Assembly (NCBI GenBank): GCA_964473255.1
Contig: CAYYOT010000008.1
Span: 44,859-108,858 of the forward strand
DNA from: Kuafuiihalomonas sp964473255
Lineage (GTDB): Bacteria; Myxococcota; Kuafuiibacteriia; Kuafuiibacteriales; Kuafuiibacteriaceae
Length of the DNA: 64,000 nucleotides
Direction of reading: 5' to 3'
Both the position numbers and the translations under genes were made by a program. Positions 44,577-53,042 of this stretch are shown in pieces. Position 1 is the first letter of the stretch, and each line of letters begins with the position of its first letter. Below the pieces are notes generated by a model. The model did no database searches and had not been told where the DNA came from. It was given only the letters and a program-made list of their open reading frames with translations.

Positions 44577-45923
44577 ATGCAGAGAGGCCCTCGGATCTGT
44601 GTACTGTCGGCTGTGTGGGTCGTCGCCACGCCGGCCCGAGCCGAACCGGAGCCTTGGTCGGGGGCCTCGGCCGTGCTGGCCGCCCCCAACGTCGATGTCT
44701 CTTTTCGCCGTCTCCAGGGGTTGGGACGGTGTCTTCCGTCGGTCGGGGATGCGCTGCTCAACGCGGGCCGTATCGACTCGGCTGAAGGATTGGACCGAGA
44801 CCGCGGTGCGTGGGTGGTGTGGACTCCCGACGGCAGTCTCGTTGCGGTCGTCGGTGTTCGCGACCCGGAGAAGGTCGGACGCGCCCTGGACGATCGAGGT
44901 GCTCGGCGTATCGACTCGAACCTCTGGGTCTTCGGACCGACCCTCGACGCCGGCGCGTGCCGACTTTCGAACGAGCGCCTGGTCTGCCAGACCCCGGTCC
45001 GCGACCGCGCAAGCTTCGCGCGGGCGGAGCGTCTCGCGCGCGACGCACCCCCATTGCCCGCGGCGTCTGGACCATGGTCGTTTCGAGCCTGGCCGCGCCG
45101 CTTCGTTCCGTTCGTTCGCCGGACGGTGCGTCGATACGAAGCACGGGAGGCGGGCTGGGTCTCGGACGATGCTCGACGTAGAGCTCGCGAGCGCGCCGAC
45201 GCGCGCCTGGCTCGGTGGACGACGTGGCTGGTGGGCATTCGCAGCGTCGAGCTGTCGACCGACCGCGCTCCCGGCAGCTTCCGGGGACGCGTGCGGTTCG
45301 ACGAGGCCACCGGGCGCAAGGTGAGTGCCTGGCTCGGAACGCGGCAGCCGGACGCTCGCGTCGTAGGATGGGCGCAGACTCCAGCGCTGCTGCAGCTCTG
45401 GGCGCGCCTGGAACCAGCCGCCGCTCAGCGGTTGGCGGCGGCTTGGACGGGCCAGCCGGCGGACGACCTCGACGGTGACTTTGGCCTCTTGTGGTTCGGA
45501 GTCCGACCGCGGTGCACTTCGGGCTGTCCGTCGTCGACCGGGACATGGTCTCAAGCGCTGCCTGCGGCGGCTGCGTTCTCGGTTCGAGACGACGCCCCGG
45601 GGCGGGATCGTGCACCGAACTCGGAGCCGCCGGCTTTGATCGTCGGCTCCGATCCGGTCGCCCGCGCGGCCGCACTGCGCCGATGGGGCGCGGCCCGCCC
45701 CGTGCCGCCATCGTCGCCTTCTGTCGCTCATCTCCGGCTCGATCTCGATGCGGTGCGCGCCGTACTCGACGCGCATGCCGCGTCCGACGATCCCATCGTG
45801 CGTCAGGTCAGCCTCTGGCTCGACTGGCTGGCCGCCGGCCCGAGATCGCCGCGGTACCTCGACGTCGACGTCACGCCCGACGGCGCAAGGGAATATCGAT
45901 TGGCGGTATCGATCGGTAGCTGA
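44577..45923 (+). CDS. Exported protein of unknown function
   Basis: 448 residues from the ATG at 44577, which starts a signal peptide (ICVLSAVWVVATPARA). The mature part alternates acidic and basic helices with segments such as WVVWTPDGSLVAVVGVRDPEKVGRALDD and LVGIRSVELSTDRAPGSFRGRVRFDE. A similar plan (LVAVVGVRDPEKVGRAL versus TAVVALPASDPERLAQTVV) occurs in the lipoprotein at 56121-57677, so the two could be distant relatives of the DUF3352 type. It converges on the next gene with only 3 bp between stops. Confidence 0.6.
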   Translation: MQRGPRICVLSAVWVVATPARAEPEPWSGASAVLAAPNVDVSFRRLQGLGRCLPSVGDALLNAGRIDSAEGLDRDRGAWVVWTPDGSLVAVVGVRDPEKVGRALDDRGARRIDSNLWVFGPTLDAGACRLSNERLVCQTPVRDRASFARAERLARDAPPLPAASGPWSFRAWPRRFVPFVRRTVRRYEAREAGWVSDDARRRARERADARLARWTTWLVGIRSVELSTDRAPGSFRGRVRFDEATGRKVSAWLGTRQPDARVVGWAQTPALLQLWARLEPAAAQRLAAAWTGQPADDLDGDFGLLWFGVRPRCTSGCPSSTGTWSQALPAAAAFSVRDDAPGRDRAPNSEPPALIVGSDPVARAAALRRWGAARPVPPSSPSVAHLRLDLDAVRAVLDAHAASDDPIVRQVSLWLDWLAAGPRSPRYLDVDVTPDGAREYRLAVSIGS

Positions 45924-45926
45924 CGT

Positions 45927-46520
45927 TCAGCGGAACTCTTGGGCCACGCCGAGGCCGATCGCGACGGCGGCAGCGGCCCCGGCCGCAAACACCCACCACG
46001 GAGGCGAAGCGGCGGGTTCCACGATCTTCGCTCCGGCGGGCGGGGCACCCTCCGGTGGTCGGGGCATGGTCAGCGCCGGACTGACGACGTATCGCACCAA
46101 GGGCTCGCGCCCGACGAGGGTCGAACGGGCGACGAGTTCGATCGTGCCGACGGCGGGCCACTCTTTGGGGACTTCGAATCGCCACCGCGACTCCGGCGGT
46201 CCGGCGAGGACCGCCATCGGCCGGGCCGCTCCGTTGACGACGTACACGGCGGAGATGCGGTCGAGGGCGCCGCTCGGATCGTCGATCGTGGCCTCGAGCT
46301 CGCGATGATCCAGGCGGACGCGAATCGCCGCCGGCCGCACGCCTTCGGCCCGAAGCCGCTCGACTTCGGACGCGAACGGTCCCAGCTGCGCGGCGTCGAT
46401 GGACAGTCCGGCCGATAGCTCGAGGAGCACCCGGGGATCCTCCGCGGACTCGAGTGCCGTGCGCAGGGCCTCGACGTGTGGAGGGGCGGCCAGCGCGAAA
46501 AGCAGGAGCGCTCCGCTCAT
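45927..46520 (-). CDS. Exported protein with C-terminal membrane anchor, unknown function
   Basis: 197 residues from the ATG at 46520 (SGALLLFALAAPPHVEA is a short signal peptide). The middle has a beta-rich domain (VRLDHRELEATIDD, ISAVYVVNG, RWRFEVPKEW, TIELVARSTLVG). A Pro/Gly-rich linker leads to a membrane helix (PPWWVFAAGAAAAVAIGLGV) and a short tail. The layout suggests a periplasmic domain tethered to the inner membrane. No family recognised. It diverges from the scaffold-protein gene at 46625, 104 bp between starts. Confidence 0.6.
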   Translation of the reverse strand: MSGALLLFALAAPPHVEALRTALESAEDPRVLLELSAGLSIDAAQLGPFASEVERLRAEGVRPAAIRVRLDHRELEATIDDPSGALDRISAVYVVNGAARPMAVLAGPPESRWRFEVPKEWPAVGTIELVARSTLVGREPLVRYVVSPALTMPRPPEGAPPAGAKIVEPAASPPWWVFAAGAAAAVAIGLGVAQEFR

Positions 46521-46624
46521 CGTCCTACAGAACGCGGGATCACGCCGGTGATCAAGGTCGTAACCTGGCGCCGATCCAGGACATCCGGTACAGCCATGGT
46601 AGGTCCCTGCGAAGGATTCGCCGC

Positions 46625-49501
46625 ATGTCCGTGGCCCCAAGCGACAGAACGCCGGAACCGCTGCTCGCGGCGCTATTGCGCGGCGGCGCGCTGACCCTCG
46701 AAGCCGCCCGGGCCGCGCTGGATCGGCAGGTTCTCAACGGAGGCGCCCTCGATACGGCGCTGCTCGAGGTCGGCGTTTCGGACCGAGCGATCCTCCACGC
46801 GATGACCGAGGTCTACGACCAGCCCCTCGCGACTCCCGCGGAGCTCGCGGCCGAGCCCCACCCCCGGTCGCTTCGCGCGATTCCCGAGCAATGGGCGCAG
46901 CGCCACCGGCTGGTGCCCATCGCGCTCGAAGACGGAGCTCGTCGGCTGATCGTGCTCTCGCCTGCGCCCGCCGATCTCGACCTGTTGGCTCGCATAAGCG
47001 AGCTCCTCGACCTGACGCTGACACCGCGCATCGCTCTCGAGGTTCGGGTCGTCGACGCTCTGCGGCGCCTTTATGGCACCAAACCGCCGGATCGATACCT
47101 CCCGCTGCTCGTCCACGCCTCGGGCGCGGTCGAAGGGTCGGAGCCGGTCAGCCCTCTGGGCTTCTCCGAGGCCACGGAGCGTCTGCGCGAACCACCGAAC
47201 CGCGATGCGGTCGGTCGGGCGCTACTGGGGTTTGCTGTGCGCGAGATGGCGTTCGGAGCTCTATGGGTCGTTCACGATGGTGAGCTGAAGGGTTGGCTCG
47301 GCTTCGGCGCAGGAGCGGAGCGGCTCGGCGCGGCCGCGATCGCCGTCGACGACGCGTCGGCCGTATCTGTGGTCTTGGAGTCCAAGGCCCACTACTTGGG
47401 CCCGAGCCCCGACGACGATACGCAACGTAGCTTGCTAGAGGCCCTCGGCCGGCAGCCACCCCGCGCTGCGCTCATGGTCCCTGTCCGCGTTCGCGATCGC
47501 GTCGTGGCCCTTTTTTATGGCGAGAACGGACCCGAACCGATCGCCGGTCGCTTGGCCGGCGACATCATGCTCTTGGTGACGCGGGTTCAGTCGGCCTTCG
47601 AGCAGCTCGTCCTTCGCCAAAAGGCGGAAAGCGGTTTGCCCACGAAGGCCCGGCCCGCCGTCGCCGAGCCATTGCGCGAACCGGAGGTCGAGTCCGAACC
47701 TGCGAGCCCGCCCGCGCAGCCCCCGAGAGCGCCCAGCGTTACGGGCCTTCCCGACGAGCCGGTGGAACCGCCTCCCGGTCAGGACGACGACTGGGAATCG
47801 GTCGCCGTTGATTCCGGCGACTACGTCAAGGGGTACGAGCTGATCGAACCCCGAGTGTTGGTCGACGAGGATCGACCCGAGCGGAGCGCCCCGCCGCACC
47901 ACGTGGTGACGGCTCCCGAGAGCTCGGTCAACCTGCCGACCATCGAAAGCGCGGATCTCGGGTCCGACAATCTGGACCGTCTGGTGCCACCGGAAATGGC
48001 GCCGCGGGCCATCGCCGAAGGGCACGACGACTCGGGAGACCTCGTCGATTCGGACGATGAACGGGAACGAGCGATCGCGGCGGCATCGACGCAACCGGCC
48101 GCGCAGACCCCAGGACTGAGCCCGCCCGAGCCGGAGATCGAACCGGACCCGACGTTCGAGTCACCGGCGCTGACCCGAGAGGAGCTCGAGGGAACGACGG
48201 CATCGGGCACCGGCGGACGTCCGCTCTCGGAAGACCTGCTCCCGGACATGGAGATGGCGGAACCGGTTTGGTCCGACGGGACGCCGGCGGCAGCGCAGGT
48301 GTCGTCGGCCTCCGACAAGCCGTCGGAGACGATCGAGTTCGAAGAGCCGGAAGTGGAAGAAGCTTCACGAACCGATGTGACGATGGAGGCCGCCTTCTGG
48401 TCGGATGCGAATCGCGGGCTCGCCGAGTCGCTTCTCGAGGACGACGCCGAGCCCGCGGCAAGCCCAGCCATCAGTGACGCCCCCTGGGACGCCGCGGAGT
48501 CCAGTCCCTGGGCATCGAGTCCCGGGACGGCGGATTCGGAGCCGCCCTCCCAGGTCAGTCAGCCGGTCCTGCTGGTCGAACGCGTGGACCGGTCGGTCGT
48601 CGCCGACTCCACCGAAGCCCCGGTACCCGACCTCGGCCCCACGAGTGCACCTCCACCGAACGAACTCGAAGTCCTCATCGGCCGGTTGGGGTCGTTCGAC
48701 GCCGACCAGCGAAGGGCCGCCATCGACCGATTGACGGGTATGGGGCCATCCATTCTCCCCCAGCTGATCGACCGTTTTCCAGGGCCGGGCATCCTCGACC
48801 CCTTCAACCAGAAGACGGTGCCGCCTTTCGAGGCCTGTGGGCCGCTGCTCGAGGTGGTTCGCTTTTTCGGGGGCGACGCCCACCCATTCGTTGCCCGACG
48901 TCTCGAATCACCCGAAGCCCTGGTGCGATTCTATGCCGCCTATTTCTACTCGTCAGTCGTCGTCCCGGAGATCATTCCCCGCCTGATCCAGCGACTTCAC
49001 GACGAGGAGCCGCGAATCTGCATGATGGCGGCCCGAACCCTGTTCGGTTACCGGGGACACTCCGACTTCAGTTTGGTCATCAGCCATCTCCACGGCCGTC
49101 TTCGAGCAACTTCGGTTGCGGCCCGCCGGCATGCCACCTACTTGCTCGGCCTCTTTCGCGACGTGACCGCGATTCCTCTCTTGATCGACGTGCTCGACCG
49201 CAAGGACCGGAATCTGGTCGACGTGGCCGAGGATGCCCTCGCCGAGATCACGAAGCAGCGCCTGGGGCCGAACGCCCGGCGGTGGCGGCAGTGGTGGGAC
49301 CGGCACAAGGATGTTTCCCGGATTCAGTGGTTGATCGACGGCCTGGCCGCAAAAGACGAGGCCCTGCGCCGAAGCTCGGCCGAAGAACTTCGGGCGGTCA
49401 CTGGCCGTGACTTCGAATTCGAACCGGATGCTACCAAGCGCCGTCGCGACGAAGCCCGGCTACGGTGGCAGACTTGGTGGGACGAGCAGCCGAGAAACTG
49501 A
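46625..49501 (+). CDS. GspE N-terminal (MshEN)-like and HEAT-repeat scaffold protein
   Basis: 958 residues; AAGGA lies about 9 nt before the ATG at 46625. Residues about 1-155 form a GspE_N/MshEN fold (ALLEVGVSDRAILHAMTEVYDQPL, then HRLVPIALEDGARRLIVLSPAP), a domain known to bind cyclic-di-GMP or partner proteins in secretion and pilus ATPases. About 185-330 may be a GAF-like domain. About 335-660 is a low-complexity, acidic, Pro-rich linker. About 675-958 is HEAT repeats (LPQLIDRFPGPGIL, AARTLFGYRG, ATYLLGLFRDVTAIPLLIDVL). The Walker motifs of the secretion ATPase are absent. It is probably a signalling or motility scaffold. Confidence 0.75.
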   Translation: MSVAPSDRTPEPLLAALLRGGALTLEAARAALDRQVLNGGALDTALLEVGVSDRAILHAMTEVYDQPLATPAELAAEPHPRSLRAIPEQWAQRHRLVPIALEDGARRLIVLSPAPADLDLLARISELLDLTLTPRIALEVRVVDALRRLYGTKPPDRYLPLLVHASGAVEGSEPVSPLGFSEATERLREPPNRDAVGRALLGFAVREMAFGALWVVHDGELKGWLGFGAGAERLGAAAIAVDDASAVSVVLESKAHYLGPSPDDDTQRSLLEALGRQPPRAALMVPVRVRDRVVALFYGENGPEPIAGRLAGDIMLLVTRVQSAFEQLVLRQKAESGLPTKARPAVAEPLREPEVESEPASPPAQPPRAPSVTGLPDEPVEPPPGQDDDWESVAVDSGDYVKGYELIEPRVLVDEDRPERSAPPHHVVTAPESSVNLPTIESADLGSDNLDRLVPPEMAPRAIAEGHDDSGDLVDSDDERERAIAAASTQPAAQTPGLSPPEPEIEPDPTFESPALTREELEGTTASGTGGRPLSEDLLPDMEMAEPVWSDGTPAAAQVSSASDKPSETIEFEEPEVEEASRTDVTMEAAFWSDANRGLAESLLEDDAEPAASPAISDAPWDAAESSPWASSPGTADSEPPSQVSQPVLLVERVDRSVVADSTEAPVPDLGPTSAPPPNELEVLIGRLGSFDADQRRAAIDRLTGMGPSILPQLIDRFPGPGILDPFNQKTVPPFEACGPLLEVVRFFGGDAHPFVARRLESPEALVRFYAAYFYSSVVVPEIIPRLIQRLHDEEPRICMMAARTLFGYRGHSDFSLVISHLHGRLRATSVAARRHATYLLGLFRDVTAIPLLIDVLDRKDRNLVDVAEDALAEITKQRLGPNARRWRQWWDRHKDVSRIQWLIDGLAAKDEALRRSSAEELRAVTGRDFEFEPDATKRRRDEARLRWQTWWDEQPRN

Positions 49502-49502
49502 C

Positions 49503-50711
49503 CTAGTTCCACTCGTCGTCGGAGCCGCCGACGATGATCGTGGATTCCTCCTCTTCGTCGTCGTCTTCCTCATCTTCGAAATCGAGGTGGCGACGGGCCA
49601 GCTCCTCGTCGATCCCGGGCGTGGGCCCCTCGTCCTCTTCGTCATCCTCTTCGGCATCGGGAGATGTCGGAGCCGGGGAGACCTTGGACTTGACCTCACC
49701 TTCGTCGCTGTCTTCGTTGTCGTCGCTCGCTTCTTCTTCGTCGTCGTCTTCGAACGGCGGGTCCTCTTCGAGATCGTCGAGGGTGGGCGTCGGATAGTCT
49801 TCGTCGTACGGACGGGATGCCGGCGTCGAGCCGGGCGCGGGTTTGGCTTCCTTGGCTTCGCCCGGGGCCTCCCCGTCGTCGTCCTCGTCGTCCTCTTCGT
49901 CGGTGAATCGCTGTAGGTCGGCCGCGATGAAGCCCGCCTCGAGCTCCTCGTCGTCGGTCTCGTCTGCGTCCTCTTCGTCGTCGTCCTCGTCGGCGGCCAG
50001 GGCGTTGGCAGTCAGCGCTCTTAGGGCCGCGCGGAGTTTCTCGGCTTCGGCGACCGTGACCTCGGTGGTTTCTTCCGAGTCGCCCTCCCCGTCATCGTCA
50101 GCGCCCAGCGAGGCGGCGATCGTTCGCACGGCAGCCTCGAGTTCCATCGTCGACGACGCTTCCTCGGGCTCCTCGTCGGATTGAGCGAGTGATTCGGGGC
50201 CGTCGGCGGGCTCGGGTTCGGCGGCATTCGACATGCTCTCGTCGAAGGACGCCATTGGGTCTTCGCCGGTGGCCTGCTTGCGCCCCCCGTTGTCGGCCGC
50301 CGGCTCGGAGAACCGGTCCTCGAGCGCGGCCTTCGCCTCGGCGACCTGCTCGTCCAGTGCTGCCTTGGCTTCGGTGGCCGTCTCTTCGAGCGCGGCCACG
50401 ACCTCTGTAGCCTTTGCTTCGACGGCCGCGGCCAGGGGCGCGGCTGCGGCCTCGAGGGCCTCCCTGGTGGCAGCGACGTTCTTCTCTACCGCCGCCTTCG
50501 CGGCAGCGACCTTCTTCTGGACCGCTTTGGCCGCGGTCTTCCTTGCCGTCGGTCGCTTGCTGGTCGTCTTCTTCTTGGCCGCGGTCTTCTTGGCTGTTGC
50601 CTTCTTCTTGACGGCGGTACGCTTTTTGCCCGCGGTCTTCTTTCTTGCCGGCCCCTTCTTCTTGCTGGCGATCTTCTTCTTGCTGGCGCACTTCTTCTTG
50701 CTGGCCGTCAT
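49503..50711 (-). CDS. Charge-partitioned protein: lysine-rich H1-like N-terminus, long acidic C-terminus
   Basis: A 402-residue protein. The first 65 residues are nearly all Lys, Ala, Thr and Arg in KKK-x-AS-type repeats, like histone H1 tails and bacterial Hc1/AlgP-type proteins. Residues about 65-135 are Ala/Glu-rich coiled coil. The remaining two-thirds are highly acidic (runs of Asp and Glu) with few order-promoting residues, and the very end is WN. The base-rich head probably binds DNA; the acid-rich tail could regulate it or act as a histone-chaperone-like surface. The frame is the same as that of the upstream lysine-rich gene, with two TAG codons between them. Confidence 0.75.
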   Translation of the reverse strand: MTASKKKCASKKKIASKKKGPARKKTAGKKRTAVKKKATAKKTAAKKKTTSKRPTARKTAAKAVQKKVAAAKAAVEKNVAATREALEAAAAPLAAAVEAKATEVVAALEETATEAKAALDEQVAEAKAALEDRFSEPAADNGGRKQATGEDPMASFDESMSNAAEPEPADGPESLAQSDEEPEEASSTMELEAAVRTIAASLGADDDGEGDSEETTEVTVAEAEKLRAALRALTANALAADEDDDEEDADETDDEELEAGFIAADLQRFTDEEDDEDDDGEAPGEAKEAKPAPGSTPASRPYDEDYPTPTLDDLEEDPPFEDDDEEEASDDNEDSDEGEVKSKVSPAPTSPDAEEDDEEDEGPTPGIDEELARRHLDFEDEEDDDEEEESTIIVGGSDDEWN

Positions 50712-50735
50712 CTTCTAGCTGGCGGCCATCTTCTA
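50700..50735 (-). repeat. 18-nt tandem repeat carrying two in-frame amber codons
   Basis: Read on the minus strand, the unit TAG AAG ATG GCC GCC AGC (50735-50718) is followed by TAG AAG ATG ACG GCC AGC (50717-50700). The next units continue as AAG AAG AAG TGC GCC AGC and AAG AAG AAG ATC GCC AGC inside the downstream gene. So the period is 18 nt, and the upper two units have TAG where the lower ones have AAG. The first ATG would give a 4-codon minigene. Confidence 0.85.
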
Positions 50736-51071
50736 GCTGGCGCTCTTATTCTTGCAGGCGGCCTTCTTCGAGGCCACCTTCCTCTTGGCGCTGGACCGCT
50801 TCTTGGCGGTGGCCTTCTTTTTCGCCACCGTCTTCTTCGTGGGGCTCTTCTTCTTGGTCGCGGTCGTCTTGGAGGGGGTCTTGGAGGCGGTCCGCTTCTT
50901 CGCCGGGGCCTTCTTGTTGGTTGGGCTCTTTTTCTTGGACGCGGTCTTTTTCGAGGCTGCCTTTTTCTTGGTGGCTCTGGCCACCTGCTTCTTGGCCCCG
51001 ACGCTCTTCGTCTTCTTGGACGTGGAGCGCTTTGTCGCCTTCTTCGCCCGAACCTTCTTCCGCGTCGCCAT
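50733..51071 (-). CDS. Lysine-rich histone H1-like protein
   Basis: A 112-residue protein almost entirely Lys, Ala, Thr, Ser and Arg, starting MATRKK like the Fis-type gene upstream. Repeats of the KKxAxKK and SPTKK type match the C-terminal tail of eukaryotic H1 and bacterial H1-like proteins, so it most likely coats DNA. GAGGGG lies about 8 nt before the ATG. It ends in TAG at 50733-50735, in the same frame as the next gene. Such low-complexity frames can arise by chance in GC-rich DNA, but the clean start, size and neighbours support a real gene. Confidence 0.75.
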   Translation of the reverse strand: MATRKKVRAKKATKRSTSKKTKSVGAKKQVARATKKKAASKKTASKKKSPTNKKAPAKKRTASKTPSKTTATKKKSPTKKTVAKKKATAKKRSSAKRKVASKKAACKNKSAS

Positions 51072-51118
51072 GGGCCCCTCGCTAAACCTGGGCGGTGATC
51101 AAGTCAATTCATGGACCA

Positions 51119-51496
51119 TCACGAGGAGCGGGTCTTGCGTCGATTCTGCTGATACGCGCGCCAGCGTTCGTCGCGAAGACTACTGTTCGCGTATTGCTGA
51201 ACCGATTGCCGGCTGGGGCCGAACAGCGTGGCCGCAGCAGCATAGTTCCCGTCCGCTTCGCGGAGGCAGCGGAGCAAAAGGACCTCGTGCAGCTCACGCA
51301 TGAGCGTGTGGGGCGGCACACCAACGTCCCAGAGCGCGTCTGCCGCCTTCTTGACCGCGCTGTTGGCCCTCGGCGGCAGAGAACGATTCCCGGGAATCGA
51401 AGCGCTCTTGCGGGTTGGAGCACGCTTGGAGCTCTTCCCTGCTGTTCGCTTCTTGGTTGCTGGGGTCCGCTTCGTCGTTTTTTTCCGCGTGGCCAC
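51119..51496 (-). CDS. Lysine-rich tail fused to a Fis-type helix-turn-helix
   Basis: A 125-residue protein in two parts. Residues 1-35 are a basic H1-like tail (MATRKKTTKRTPATKKRTAG). Residues about 65-112 are a Fis/HTH_8-type domain: HEVLLLRCLREADGNYAAAATLFGPSRQSVQQYAN, where a helix pair ends in a recognition helix. Fis-type domains bend DNA and organise the nucleoid. The fusion resembles a small nucleoid protein with its own non-specific DNA grip. It is the first of three minus-strand genes of this kind. Confidence 0.72.
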   Translation of the reverse strand: MATRKKTTKRTPATKKRTAGKSSKRAPTRKSASIPGNRSLPPRANSAVKKAADALWDVGVPPHTLMRELHEVLLLRCLREADGNYAAAATLFGPSRQSVQQYANSSLRDERWRAYQQNRRKTRSS

Positions 51497-51873
51497 GCTC
51501 GGTCCTTCCGTGAGGTCCGGCGCTAATTAGATCCAACCGAGGGCTGCCGCAAGTGCTCTGGCAACCGAATTGAAAGGCAAGTTTCACAGCTGTCACACGA
51601 AAACGGTCAGGAACCGTTCGGTGCGCCACGAAGAATGCAAGTCGACTTTGCTGGGCTGCGTACATCCGGAGCAAAACCGGCAACGCAGCGCGTTGGCCCC
51701 CTTGTCGAAGACCGTCGCGATTCTGTACGGCCACGGCGGATGGCGCCGAGGAGAGTAGCTCGACAGGTCGACCCCGGAGGTCCGGCCTGTCGTCGTGAGG
51801 CTCCCGGCGGATTGACCACTCGCGGTGATTCTTGGCTCGGGACCGGGGAGTGCGCCACAATGATGGAGCCCCA
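51497..51873. other. 377-bp divergent intergenic region
   Basis: It separates the start of the Fis-type gene (minus) from the receiver-like gene (plus) and should hold promoters for both. I see no strong -10/-35 pair. Short frames here (for example 51570-51758) lack any recognisable product. It includes a locally AT-richer part near 51575-51610. Confidence 0.4.
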
Positions 51874-53037
51874 ATGACCCGTCGGCTCCTCGTGATCGAT
51901 CCGGATCCAGACCTCCCTCCGGGTCTCGATGCGCTCCTACGAGCGCGCGGTATCGAACTGGTCGTCGTTCCCGAGGGTTCCTTCGACGAGATCCGGCGTC
52001 TCAAGCCCGAGTGGGTCAGCCTAGGCTGGACGTTGTCGCGCGGCACGGGGAGCGGCGTGTGTTCGCGGATCAAGCGAGACGCCGAGTTGGCGGAGACGTT
52101 CGTCATTTTGATGGCGGCGGAAACCGAGGTCCTCCGCGCCCACTCCGAGAGCAGCCGCCATCCGGCCGATGCCTATCTGCCCAAGCCGGTCGACGCGCAG
52201 CACATGTTGCGCATTCTTCCCGACCTCCCCGACCCGAATGAAAGCCTCGATTTGGCGCTGGTTCCCGAGTCAGGGGATATCGCGGCCCCCTCCATCGGGG
52301 GCACGGGTTGGGCCGCGAGTGAGTTTCAGCGGCGCGCCCGGGAGCTTTCGACCTCGCGCGAAGCCGCGTCACCCTCTCGAGGAAGCCCGGCGGAAAAGCT
52401 CAACTGGCTCCGGCAGCACGTGCGCGACCTGGAAGAGCAGCGTCGCGGCTTGCTGGAACTGGTCGAGGACATGCTCACCGCAGGCGCGGGGCTCGAGAGT
52501 CGCTTGGCTTCGGTCGTCTCCGAACGGGACGGCTTGCGCGCCGAGGCCGACCGCCAGAATCAGCGCCAGGCCGCAGAGCTGGAGCGCCTACGTCGCGAGT
52601 TCGAGGGCTATGAGGGCAAGGCGCATGGCCAGATCGCGACCTTGGAGCAGCAGGGACGACACCTACGCGAGCAGCTCGGGCAGGCCCAGGGCCGGCTCGA
52701 GTCTGAACAGCGTTCGCGCGCCGATGACCAAAAGCGCCTGGAGATCATGGAAGGAGAGCTCGAGGAGCTCGATACCCGACTCTCCGAGCTCCAGGCTCAC
52801 GCGGCTCGAGAGCGAGAGGAAAACGAAATCAAGATCGCAGCGCTCCACGATCAAGTCCGTGCGTCGGACCAGCTCGTCGACGACATGCAGGCCGAAGTGC
52901 TCGCCGCTCGAAGGGAGCTCGCCTCCCACCGAAAGAGCGCCGAACTCGATACGTCACAGGTGGAACTCGACCGGCTCAAAGAGAGCCACGAGCGACTGGC
53001 CACCATCCTGGAAGAAGGCCTGAAAGCGGACGAATGA
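51874..53037 (+). CDS. Degenerate receiver domain with long coiled coil
   Basis: 387 residues from the ATG at 51874. Residues 1-120 have the CheY-like receiver fold (RRLLVIDPDPDLPPGLDALL, then a conserved Lys in DAYLPKPVD). The phospho-acceptor position, where the sequence reads PEWVSLGW, has no Asp, so classic phosphorylation is unlikely. Residues about 185-387 are one long coiled coil with heptads (LRREFEGYEGKAHGQIATLEQQ, ELEELDTRLSELQAHA). A pseudo-receiver plus coiled coil is the layout of FrzS-like motility proteins in Myxococcus; the match is structural only. It converges with a HAD gene, 5 bp between stops. Confidence 0.75.
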   Translation: MTRRLLVIDPDPDLPPGLDALLRARGIELVVVPEGSFDEIRRLKPEWVSLGWTLSRGTGSGVCSRIKRDAELAETFVILMAAETEVLRAHSESSRHPADAYLPKPVDAQHMLRILPDLPDPNESLDLALVPESGDIAAPSIGGTGWAASEFQRRARELSTSREAASPSRGSPAEKLNWLRQHVRDLEEQRRGLLELVEDMLTAGAGLESRLASVVSERDGLRAEADRQNQRQAAELERLRREFEGYEGKAHGQIATLEQQGRHLREQLGQAQGRLESEQRSRADDQKRLEIMEGELEELDTRLSELQAHAAREREENEIKIAALHDQVRASDQLVDDMQAEVLAARRELASHRKSAELDTSQVELDRLKESHERLATILEEGLKADE

Positions 53038-53042
53038 GAGGT

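Noticed and set aside
51570..51758. Small 62-codon frame in the gap before the receiver-like gene.
   Set aside because: No ribosome binding site or recognisable sequence; it lies in a divergent promoter region.
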